The position numbers and the translations under genes were made by a program. Source: Promineifilum sp. (GTDB lineage Bacteria > Chloroflexota > Anaerolineae > Promineifilales > Promineifilaceae). From it: a stretch of 32,190 nucleotides of DNA. The notes under the pieces were generated by a model, which was not told the DNA's origin, did not search any database, and worked only from the letters and a program-made list of their open reading frames with translations. This document shows, one piece after another, positions 1-6,991 of the stretch. The stretch lies in NCBI GenBank assembly GCA_019454405.1, contig JACFOH010000005.1, positions 1 to 32,190 on the forward strand. The letters run 5' to 3'. Each line of letters starts with the position of its first letter. Position 1 is the first letter of the stretch.

Positions 1-2
1 GG

Positions 3-254
3 GCATATGAGGAGATCGAGCTAGGGCTACCGGACGTGCTGGCCTATCGCCGGACGCATCCGGGCAGCGACGGGTTTGTGGTGGTGTTGAATTTCGGCGA
101 CGACTCGCGCGTGATCGATTTGGATAAGGCAGGCCTGGCCAAAGCCGATATTGTTCTTTCCACTGATCCGGACGCAGACATAACCAGAACAACCTCGAAT
201 TGGGCGCTGGCTCCTAATACAGGCGTCCTGTTCCGTTTGGTTGAGAGTGATTAA
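3..254 (+). CDS. GH13-family alpha-glucosidase/alpha-amylase, C-terminal fragment (partial)
   Basis: The frame is open to the left edge, so only about 83 C-terminal residues are present and the catalytic barrel lies outside the window. The visible part contains 'VLAYRRTHPGSDGFVVVLNFGD', then alternating short beta strands and a final 'GVLFRLVESD'. This resembles the small all-beta C-terminal domain that follows the TIM barrel in GH13 oligo-1,6-glucosidases and maltogenic amylases, where a 'vlaf.R....lvvlNf' strand pair is typical. Such enzymes hydrolyse or transfer alpha-glucosyl units. The stop is TAA at 252-254. An internal GTG at 36 is not needed as a start because the frame continues upstream. 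Substrate specificity cannot be judged without the catalytic domain. Confidence 0.6.
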   Translation, partial: AYEEIELGLPDVLAYRRTHPGSDGFVVVLNFGDDSRVIDLDKAGLAKADIVLSTDPDADITRTTSNWALAPNTGVLFRLVESD

Positions 255-260
255 TGCTTC

Positions 261-290
261 TTGCACAGCCTCTGATCTACAGATTACAAT
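261..290 (+). promoter_or_regulatory. Predicted sigma70-type promoter of the toxin-antitoxin pair
   Basis: A TTGCAC box (261-266) and a TACAAT box (285-290) are 18 bases apart, so transcription would start near 297, about 60 bases before the antitoxin ATG. It lies in the gap after the glucosidase stop, which suggests that the module has its own promoter. Prediction from sequence only. Confidence 0.45.
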
Positions 291-355
291 CCCGGTAGAT
301 ATTGTTGGATCCAAGTGTACACGCTCTTGTAGTTAATTGGACAGAGGTGAATTGG

Positions 356-706
356 ATGACGATCACAATAAAATTACCCGCCCCTATTGAGGAAAGCTTG
401 CGTGAAGCAGCAACAATTCAGCGTATATCGCCCGAAGAATTGGCCGCGCAAATACTCGAGGAAGCGTTCCAACTGGAACTGTTTGAGACACTAGAGCAGG
501 TGGTGGAGCGAGCTAAACGACTGCCTCGCAATCCTGATAATATCCGGCCGGCTACAGCTTCTCTCAAGGAGTTGCTGGAGGATGCCCCCGTTGATCCCGA
601 ATTCGACCTTACCGCCTGGCAACGCGACTGGCAAAAAGTTGAGAAGGAGATGAAAGAAATCTCTCGCGCCAACGCAATCGCTGAAGGCTTTATCCCGCCC
701 CAATGA
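356..706 (+). CDS. Putative antitoxin of a VapBC-type module
   Basis: A protein of about 116 residues. The ATG at 356 is chosen over the TTG at 302 because AGAGGTG (343-349) sits six bases upstream of it. The N-terminus 'MTITIKLPAPIEESLREAA' has the strand-then-helix look of a ribbon-helix-helix or similar DNA-binding antitoxin domain, followed by 'ISPEELAAQILEEAF'. The C-terminal half is acidic and probably extended, as expected for a segment that wraps the toxin. Its stop codon overlaps the start of the PIN-domain gene (ATGA at 703-706), so the two are translationally coupled. By family analogy it would neutralise the toxin and repress its own promoter. The family assignment rests mainly on gene order and size. 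Base composition is AT-richer than the surrounding genes, which fits acquisition by transfer. Confidence 0.6.
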   Translation: MTITIKLPAPIEESLREAATIQRISPEELAAQILEEAFQLELFETLEQVVERAKRLPRNPDNIRPATASLKELLEDAPVDPEFDLTAWQRDWQKVEKEMKEISRANAIAEGFIPPQ

Positions 707-1107
707 CCGATTATCTGCTCGATAGTAACCACGCTTCGCCGCTGGTTACATTGTCACATCCTCTTCGGTCTCGAATATTGGAGGAACTCAATCGCGGACA
801 TACTTTTGCAATAACTGTCCCCGTGCTCACCGAGACGTTATTTGGCCTCTATATGCTTCCTAGCCTGGAACGAAGTATCGCTGAATGGTCGCGCCTGCGT
901 CAGGCTATTCCCTGTTATAGAGTGGATGAAAATGATGCAGAGATGGCCGCTGGACTTCAAGCGATGTTGCGCAAGAGGGGGTGGCAACTGGAAACTGCTG
1001 ATGCCCTTATTGCTGCCACCGTATTACGCTACGACCTGATCCTACTCACAACCGATAAAGATTTCTCGGCAATACCTGATCTCAAACGCGAGAACTGGTT
1101 AGTTTAG
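703..1107 (+). CDS. vapC: PIN-domain ribonuclease toxin, VapC family
   Basis: A 134-residue protein, the usual VapC size. The PIN-domain acidic residues are visible: D7 in 'YLLDSN', E44 in 'VLTETLFGL', D100 in 'ETADALIAAT' and D118/D120 in 'LTTDKDF'. These would coordinate Mg2+ or Mn2+ in a single-stranded RNA endonuclease; VapC toxins typically cut tRNA or rRNA and stop translation until bound by VapB. The ATG overlaps the antitoxin stop by four bases. The gene ends only three bases before the convergent stop of the acyltransferase gene, leaving no room for a terminator between them. The target RNA cannot be predicted from sequence. Confidence 0.85.
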   Translation: MTDYLLDSNHASPLVTLSHPLRSRILEELNRGHTFAITVPVLTETLFGLYMLPSLERSIAEWSRLRQAIPCYRVDENDAEMAAGLQAMLRKRGWQLETADALIAATVLRYDLILLTTDKDFSAIPDLKRENWLV

Positions 1108-1110
1108 AGC

Positions 1111-2508
1111 CTAAACCAACCCCAACAGCTCATCATACTCCGCGTAGAACCCTTGCACGATCTCGTCCGGATCGGGCACGAGGCCTGCGTCGGTGGCCAC
1201 GCCGACGTAGACATTGCCGGCATAGCTGAGGATGCTGATGCCCATGCCCAGACGGCCGCTCTGGGGCACCCAGAACATCAGATCATTGATAGGCTGCCCG
1301 GCCAGGTAGAGGGGAATAGGCGGCCCGGGCACGTTGGTCAGCACGGTCGTCGCCTTGCCGCCGATGATACGCACAGCCACATCCTGGATCGCCTGCGCTG
1401 AGAAGCCGATCGCGCCCAATATGTCCAGCGACACCGGCGCTTCCTGGCTATCTTTCAGCGCCTCCATCCGATAGCGGACGGCCGCCAGACGCTTCTTCAT
1501 ATCGACCGTGCCGATCGGCAGATCGAGGAAGACCAGCCCGAACTTGTTGCCCAATCCACCCATCTCGTTCGGTCCGCGCAAGTTGACCGGCACGGCAGCG
1601 CGAAAGTCGGCGACCTCTTCCCCGTGCTCCTCGAGATAGCGGCGCAATCCGCCGGTGATGGCGGCGATCATCAGGTCGTTGATCGTCGCGCCGGTGGCCT
1701 TGCGCATCGCCTTAATCTCGCTGAGGGGCAGCGGGCGCGACCAGGCCGCCCGCTTGGCGACGCCGAGCCGTCCCTTAAAGGCGGTCTGCGGGTCGGGCGC
1801 GCGCAAGACGAGCTTTCCGGCGGCGTGGGCATAGTCGTTGGCCAGCTCCGCCAGCTCGCGCGGCCGGTCGTTGTTCAGATAGCTTTCCAGACTCTCGATG
1901 AGGGCGCGGCGGCCGACCTTCACCCCCTTGCCCAATAGTTCGGCCGCCCGGAACTGGAGCGCCTCCCATGAGCCAAGCAACCCGCCGGCCGGCTCTTCCG
2001 TCTCCGGCAGGCCGTTAACCTCGGGTTGGGGCGCGCCCGGCCCCATCTCGGTCAGGGCCAGCAACACACCGATCAAGGCCATGCCGTCGGCCAGGGCGTG
2101 ATGGAGCCGCACCACGATCGCCCCGCCCTCGCCATAGCCGTCGACAACGTGCATTTGCCACAGGGGCTTGCTGAAATCGAGCGACGTGCTCATCAGGTCG
2201 CTGGCGAGTTGTTGCAGCGCCGAATGATCATGTGGATAGGGCAATCCGATGTGATGAAGGTGGGCGTTGATATCGAAGTTCGGGTCGTCTTCCCAATAAT
2301 TGGGGACGAACGGCAGCGCCGGTCGGGCGACGCGCTGGCGAAAGCGTTCAAACTGGAGCAAACGTGTCTGCACCAGGGCCTGGAAATAGGCCATATCGAC
2401 CGGCTTTGAGAAGGTCATGACTCCGGTCACCATCATCAGATTGGTCGGGTCTTCCATCTTGAGCCAGGCGGAGTCGACGTTTGATAGAGGGGTAATCTTC
2501 GCGGCCAT
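1111..2508 (-). CDS. Wax ester synthase / diacylglycerol acyltransferase (WS/DGAT family)
   Basis: A 465-residue protein of the bifunctional bacterial WS/DGAT family, which transfers acyl groups from acyl-CoA to fatty alcohols or diacylglycerol to make storage wax esters or triacylglycerol at the membrane. The catalytic HHxxxDG motif is intact as 'HHALADG' (residues 136-142), preceded by the conserved 'PLWQMH' (115-120). The C-terminal domain has the family's 'LTNVPGPP' and 'MGISILSYAG' blocks. AAGGA lies nine bases before the chosen ATG. It is the last gene of a leftward run, 12 bases after the RDD-protein gene. Family membership is confident; whether it mainly makes wax esters or triacylglycerol cannot be told from sequence. 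Confidence 0.92.
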   Translation of the reverse strand: MAAKITPLSNVDSAWLKMEDPTNLMMVTGVMTFSKPVDMAYFQALVQTRLLQFERFRQRVARPALPFVPNYWEDDPNFDINAHLHHIGLPYPHDHSALQQLASDLMSTSLDFSKPLWQMHVVDGYGEGGAIVVRLHHALADGMALIGVLLALTEMGPGAPQPEVNGLPETEEPAGGLLGSWEALQFRAAELLGKGVKVGRRALIESLESYLNNDRPRELAELANDYAHAAGKLVLRAPDPQTAFKGRLGVAKRAAWSRPLPLSEIKAMRKATGATINDLMIAAITGGLRRYLEEHGEEVADFRAAVPVNLRGPNEMGGLGNKFGLVFLDLPIGTVDMKKRLAAVRYRMEALKDSQEAPVSLDILGAIGFSAQAIQDVAVRIIGGKATTVLTNVPGPPIPLYLAGQPINDLMFWVPQSGRLGMGISILSYAGNVYVGVATDAGLVPDPDEIVQGFYAEYDELLGLV

Positions 2509-2520
2509 GGTCCATTATCC

Positions 2521-3111
2521 TTATTGAGGCGGCTGGTTTTGCCGGCGGGCCAACCATTCGCGCAAGCGCCAACCTATTCGTGCGTCCCAATCGTAGACGA
2601 CGACTGTATCGGCTATTTTATCATGCCAGCCCTGCCGGCGATCGTCGATCAGAATCCACAGAAAACCCAGCGACAGGGCAAAAAAGGAAAGGTAATAGCC
2701 CAGCACCCGCTTCACAGCGGGGAGCAGGGTGATATGCCGGCCGTCGGTACGCACCACGCGCAATCCCAGCAGCCCCTGGCCGAGCGTCTTTTCTGCCAGC
2801 AGCCAAAAAACGACGACATAGACGGCGAAGACCAGGCTGCTGCTCACAATGGCGACGGCCCAGCGGAAAACAAAGATAAACGTCGATTCTGCCGCGCCAG
2901 TCGGGTCAAAGACGTCCCGGGCTAATTGGTCGAGACCAAAAAAATCGAGCGCCAGCCGCGCGAACATAACGAAAAGAAGCTGGCCTGTGACAATGATGAA
3001 CAGGTCGATGGCGAAGGCGATCAGCCGCGTGACAAACCCGGCGTAATGGCCGCGGAGAGAGCTGCTCGACCGGGGTATTCCACTTGCCGGGGCGTTCGAA
3101 TCTGTCGTCAT
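2521..3111 (-). CDS. RDD-family integral membrane protein
   Basis: A 196-residue membrane protein. After a polar 25-residue N-terminus, 'GFVTRLIAFAIDLFII' carries the Arg and Asp of the RDD signature in the first transmembrane helix. Two further hydrophobic segments follow at roughly residues 75-105 and 130-150. The late conserved block 'KTLGQGLLGLRVVRTDG' and the closing 'RRQGWHDKIADTVVV' are typical of the family. RDD proteins are small polytopic proteins of mostly unknown role, sometimes linked to transport or stress. No clear Shine-Dalgarno precedes the ATG. It lies 22 bases after the upstream unknown gene and 12 bases before the WS/DGAT gene, so the three are probably co-transcribed. Confidence 0.85.
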   Translation of the reverse strand: MTTDSNAPASGIPRSSSSLRGHYAGFVTRLIAFAIDLFIIVTGQLLFVMFARLALDFFGLDQLARDVFDPTGAAESTFIFVFRWAVAIVSSSLVFAVYVVVFWLLAEKTLGQGLLGLRVVRTDGRHITLLPAVKRVLGYYLSFFALSLGFLWILIDDRRQGWHDKIADTVVVYDWDARIGWRLREWLARRQNQPPQ

Positions 3112-3133
3112 AGATAATTACGCGATGAATAGC

Positions 3134-3970
3134 CTAGGGCGTATCCTCAACGCCGTCGACAATGACCAGTCTGACATCCTCCGGAGGTTGAGGCAACTGG
3201 CTACGCGGTGGCCGGCGCAAGATTCGCCGGACGATATTCTCCGCCATCGCGTCGGCCGAAACCGTTCGCGAGCGGAGTTCATCAACCGCCTCGTTCGCCA
3301 ATCCGATACTCTTCTTCTGGACCAGTCCGGCTAACTCCTGATTCTCGGCCAAGTGACCGATGAATTCGTCCACCAGCTCTTCATAGGTTTTCCGGGCGAT
3401 CCGTCGCGCTCCCGGTTCCTGGGTTCGCCCCAGCTCTATCCAGTCATTGACGCGCTTTTGCCCCCGATTCACCAGTCGATCGATGGCGCGATCGAACGGC
3501 CGCGTAAAGAGGCCCGTCAGGCGATTATCGACCAGAGGTTGTGCGACGCTGCCGGTGAGCCGCCAGAACACATCGGACGCGCGGACCAGATTCATGACCC
3601 GTTGTCGCGCACCTTCGCCGGCGGAGAGAGCCATACCTACCAGCATGTAGCGGGCCGCATCGCCGGTGTTGTGAATTTCGCCCGGCTTTGGCGCACCTTC
3701 GGCCGCGTCCAGTTCAGCCTCCCATTGCTCCAGCCGCTTCACCAGCTCGGCCGCGGCCTCGACAGAGCCGCCGATGAGCAACCTGACGACGGCCATGTAG
3801 GCGTCGAATTCGGGATCGGCTCCGGCGGTCGCCGGGGACGAATCGGCCGCGCGCGCTTCTGCGGCCGTCGAGGGCGGCAGGAATGGGACCAGTTCAGTCA
3901 GATCATCTCCGGGTTCCGCCGCACCGGCCGGGAGCGGGCCGAGCGTGTGATCGAGGGTGTCGTCAGTCAT
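3134..3970 (-). CDS. Hypothetical soluble protein, first gene of the RDD-WS/DGAT operon
   Basis: A 278-residue protein I do not recognise. The first 50 residues are low-complexity and acidic (Asp, Pro, Ala, Glu rich), suggesting a disordered lead. The rest is predicted largely helical and charged. No signal peptide, obvious transmembrane helix or catalytic motif is visible. A moderately hydrophobic stretch 'ARYMLVGMALSAGEGARQ' lies near residue 110. The middle has two Arg-rich helices around 'RPFDRAIDRLVNRG', and the tail is Pro-rich. No good Shine-Dalgarno precedes the ATG at 3970. It starts about 175 bases from argS, divergently, so the gap must hold promoters for both. The spacing to the RDD gene suggests a shared membrane or lipid-related role, but this is inference. 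Confidence 0.65.
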   Translation of the reverse strand: MTDDTLDHTLGPLPAGAAEPGDDLTELVPFLPPSTAAEARAADSSPATAGADPEFDAYMAVVRLLIGGSVEAAAELVKRLEQWEAELDAAEGAPKPGEIHNTGDAARYMLVGMALSAGEGARQRVMNLVRASDVFWRLTGSVAQPLVDNRLTGLFTRPFDRAIDRLVNRGQKRVNDWIELGRTQEPGARRIARKTYEELVDEFIGHLAENQELAGLVQKKSIGLANEAVDELRSRTVSADAMAENIVRRILRRPPRSQLPQPPEDVRLVIVDGVEDTP

Positions 3971-4145
3971 TAGTCGTCAGTACGGATGAATATGAAATGT
4001 GTTGCAATCATTCCAGCGCTTGCTCAAGTATATGATAAGGAAAGGCCCATTCCAAACAGGTCGAAGGTTTCGCTCACCGACCGAGGGAGAGTCCGCGCCT
4101 CGCGCTTCTAGCACCGGCGATCCCAAACTGCTAAAATGGAGGGTT

Positions 4146-5810
4146 ATGCTGCAACACCATGAATTATCGGCCGCCGTAGGCGCGGCCATCGCCTCCGCTC
4201 AGGAAGCGGGCGCGCTGCCTCTCTTTGATATTCCCAACGTCCTCGTCGAGCGGCCGCGCGAGACGACCTTCGGCGACTACGCCACGGCCGTCGCCCTGCA
4301 ACTGGCGCGCCCGGCGCGCATGGCCCCGCCGGCCATCGCCGAGATCATCGCCGCCCATCTCCGGCTGCCCGACTACGTGGGTGAAGTCAACGTCGTCAAG
4401 CCGGGGTTCATCAACTTTCGCCTGGCGCCGGAATGGGTACAGACCGTTCCCGATTACATCCTGGATCCCGCCGGCGATTACGGCCGCGTCGATCTGGGCC
4501 TGGGCCCCCGCAAGGCACAGGTCGAATGTGTCAGCGCCAACCCCACCGGGCCGATCACCCTGGGCCGGACGCGCGGCGGCGTCATCGGCGACACGCTCCA
4601 TCGCGTGCTGGAGGCCGCCGGCTACGATGTGACGCTTGAGTACTACTATAATGACGCCGGCCGCCAGATGACCATGCTGGGCGAATCGGTCAAGGCGCGC
4701 TATCTGCAGGCGCTGGGCATCCCGGCCGAATTGAAAGAAGACCATTATCAGGGCGATTACATCACCGATTTGGCCCTGGAACTGGTCGACGAGCATGGCG
4801 ACGCACTGGTCGAAATGCCGATCGACACCTTCGCCGAGTTCGCTCGCGGCCGCATCTCCCAACAACAAAAGGAAACGCTGGCCCGTATCGGCATCGTCTT
4901 CGACGTGTATTTCCGCGAGCAGAGCCTCTATGAGACAGGCGCGCTGGAGCGCACGCTGGAGGGCTTGCGAGAGAACGGCTACATCTACGAGCAGGACGGC
5001 GCCCAATGGTTCCGCACGACCGAGTTCGGCGACGACAAGGACCGCGTCGTCGTCAAGGCCGACGGCGAGCCGACCTATCGTCTGCCCGACATCGCCTATC
5101 ATTGGAACAAGGCCCAGCGCGGCTTCGACCTGGTCGTCGATATCTTCGGCCCCGACCACCACGCCACCGCGCCGCAAGTGCTGATGGGTGTGCGCGCTCT
5201 CGGCTATGATTCGCGCTTCGTCCATACCCTGCTGCATCAGATCGTCAACCTTGTTCGTGGCGGCCAGCCGGTCAAGATGAGCACCCGTCGCGGGCTTTTC
5301 GTCACGCTCGACGAACTGGTAGACGAGGTCGGCGCGGATCCCATTCGCTACTTCATGATCTCGCGCTCGGCCAACAGCCCGATCGACTTCGATCTCGATC
5401 TGGCGGTCGAACATTCGGACAAGAACCCGGTCTACTACATTCAAAACGCTCACGTGCGCTGCGCGGGTATCTTCCGCAAGTGGGCCGAGGCCGGGCGAGC
5501 GGAAGACGCCGATGCCGACGCCGATCTGAGCCTGCTGGTGCACGAGCGCGAGCAGGCCTTCCTGCGCAAGGCGCTGGAACTGGGCGACGTACTGGAGATG
5601 ATTGCCACGACCTACGAACCGCACCGGCTGGCGTTCTATGCTTACGACCTGGCGGCCCTGTTCCATCAGGCGTATGAGGAGTGTCGCGTGCTCCATTCCG
5701 ACGTGCCGGAGCCGTTGCGGCTGGCCCGGCTGCGCTTCTATCGCGCGGCCAAGGCGGCGTTCGCCCGCGTGCTCGATCTCATGGGCATGAGCGCGCCGGA
5801 TATTATGTAG
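4146..5810 (+). CDS. argS: Arginyl-tRNA synthetase
   Basis: A 554-residue class I aminoacyl-tRNA synthetase that charges tRNA-Arg with arginine. The ATG at 4146 follows GGAGGG (4138-4143) and begins the N-terminal tRNA-binding (Arg N) domain; the frame is open upstream to 3999 without a better site. The core 'VSANPTGPITLGRTRGGVIGD' (from about residue 129) is the ArgRS signature block, then 'YYYNDAGRQM' and 'VLGESV'-like blocks follow. 'GPDHHATAPQV' and 'VKMSTRRG' come later, and the DALR anticodon-binding domain begins near 'YYIQNAHVRCAGIF'. The HIGH position reads TLGR (138-141) and KMSK reads KMST (377-380), both diverged. Length and all flanking blocks are normal, so a working enzyme is expected. 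It is the only ArgRS visible in the window. Confidence 0.95.
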   Translation: MLQHHELSAAVGAAIASAQEAGALPLFDIPNVLVERPRETTFGDYATAVALQLARPARMAPPAIAEIIAAHLRLPDYVGEVNVVKPGFINFRLAPEWVQTVPDYILDPAGDYGRVDLGLGPRKAQVECVSANPTGPITLGRTRGGVIGDTLHRVLEAAGYDVTLEYYYNDAGRQMTMLGESVKARYLQALGIPAELKEDHYQGDYITDLALELVDEHGDALVEMPIDTFAEFARGRISQQQKETLARIGIVFDVYFREQSLYETGALERTLEGLRENGYIYEQDGAQWFRTTEFGDDKDRVVVKADGEPTYRLPDIAYHWNKAQRGFDLVVDIFGPDHHATAPQVLMGVRALGYDSRFVHTLLHQIVNLVRGGQPVKMSTRRGLFVTLDELVDEVGADPIRYFMISRSANSPIDFDLDLAVEHSDKNPVYYIQNAHVRCAGIFRKWAEAGRAEDADADADLSLLVHEREQAFLRKALELGDVLEMIATTYEPHRLAFYAYDLAALFHQAYEECRVLHSDVPEPLRLARLRFYRAAKAAFARVLDLMGMSAPDIM

Positions 5811-5868
5811 AGTATATGAGCATCCGGCCCCATTCTTCATCCTCAGCGACAGAGGGCAACGGATAAAC

Positions 5869-6903
5869 ATGGAAACGCAACGCGCCCCCGAAGGCGAGAA
5901 TGGTTCAGCCGCAAAATCTCGCTATTCGCTCATCGCCTATAATACCCAGTCAATCGAGGATTATAGTTGCCGGACAATCGATGAACTGCTAGAGCGGATT
6001 GATCTGGCGAAGATCAACTGGATAACGGTCCGCGGCGTCCACGACAAGGCCGAACTCCTCCGCTTGCTGGCCTATTTGAAAATCGATGAGTTCATCTTGC
6101 CCGATCTTCTGGATGAAAGCCAGTCGAAATTCGAGGTGGAGTACGATAATTGTCTCTACCTGGAGTATATAGCTCCGTATCTTGGTTTCGAGGCCAGGAG
6201 ACTGGTCCAGGCCAAGGGGGCATTCATTCTGACGGCCAACGCCATTATTTTGTATGAGTACCAACCGTACGATCTTTTTTCACGCACACGCCGGCGTATA
6301 CTGAACAGGCAAACACATGTGATGGAATATGGCCCTGATTATCTGCTCTATCTACTTATCAGGGCCGTAATCGTGGATTACTTCCAGCATGCCTTCAAAA
6401 TACTCGCGGCAGATCTGGAAACACTGGAAGACAAGGTGCTGGCTGGCCGAGGGAGAGAGGACGTTTATCGCAACATCCTCGACGCACGAGAATATGTGAA
6501 ACCCTGGAATGACCCGTTGCTCGAACTAGAAGATTTTCTGGAGTACGTTAAGGACGCAGAGTCAAAGTTCATTACCGACCGGGTGACGAAATATTTCACC
6601 AAATCATTGCTCAGGGAAGTAGGAGCGCTTCTCAACCATTATGATCGCTTGCGCGGGATCCTGAAAGAGATCATAAGTCTGCATATGAGCAACATCGAAC
6701 GCAATACCGGTCGTGTCAACCAGCTTCTGACGGTTATCGCCACCGTCTTCCTGCCCATCACCTTCATCGCCAGCATCTATGGTATGAATTTTAAGTATAT
6801 GCCGGAATTGGAGAAGCCTTGGGGTTATCCGGCTGTTTTGATTCTCATGGCAGTGGTAGCCATGGGGTTGTTGATCTTCATGCGGCGACGACGCTGGTTC
6901 TAG
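5869..6903 (+). CDS. corA: CorA-family magnesium/cobalt transporter
   Basis: A 344-residue protein matching the CorA/Mrs2/Alr1 family of pentameric divalent-cation channels in the inner membrane. Residues 1 to about 280 form the cytoplasmic alpha/beta and long stalk-helix region. The two C-terminal transmembrane helices follow: the first ends with the signature GMN at 305-307, within 'IYGMNFKYMPEL', the second is at about 319-336, and then a short basic tail 'RRRRWF'. The periplasmic loop has the usual MPEL. Only a weak ribosome-binding sequence precedes the ATG. The gene starts 58 bases after argS on the same strand and may share its transcript. The family normally imports Mg2+ and can carry Co2+ or Ni2+; the preferred ion here is not determined. 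Confidence 0.93.
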   Translation: METQRAPEGENGSAAKSRYSLIAYNTQSIEDYSCRTIDELLERIDLAKINWITVRGVHDKAELLRLLAYLKIDEFILPDLLDESQSKFEVEYDNCLYLEYIAPYLGFEARRLVQAKGAFILTANAIILYEYQPYDLFSRTRRRILNRQTHVMEYGPDYLLYLLIRAVIVDYFQHAFKILAADLETLEDKVLAGRGREDVYRNILDAREYVKPWNDPLLELEDFLEYVKDAESKFITDRVTKYFTKSLLREVGALLNHYDRLRGILKEIISLHMSNIERNTGRVNQLLTVIATVFLPITFIASIYGMNFKYMPELEKPWGYPAVLILMAVVAMGLLIFMRRRRWF

Positions 6904-6943
6904 GCGATTCTACCGGTCGGGTTATAGAGTCATACGATACAAA

Positions 6944-6967
6944 AAGGGCGACCCAATAGTCGCCCTT
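6944..6967 (-). terminator. Intrinsic terminator between two converging genes
   Basis: A nine-base perfect inverted repeat (6944-6952 with 6959-6967, loop of six) lies between corA and the convergent receptor gene. On the minus strand the hairpin is followed by a T run, so it mainly terminates the leftward transcript. It may also act on corA, though with a weaker tail. Confidence 0.8.
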
Positions 6968-6991
6968 CTACTATAGAATAAATCCGCCAAA

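Noticed and set aside
3999..4145. Upstream in-frame extension of argS
   Set aside because: No ribosome-binding site and no similarity to the ArgRS N-terminus; GGAGGG just before 4146 fixes the start there.
4164..5870. Long open frame (568 codons) on the minus strand opposite argS
   Set aside because: It is antisense to an unmistakable ArgRS gene, has repetitive His/Gln/Gly-rich composition typical of a shadow frame in GC-rich DNA, and no family motif.
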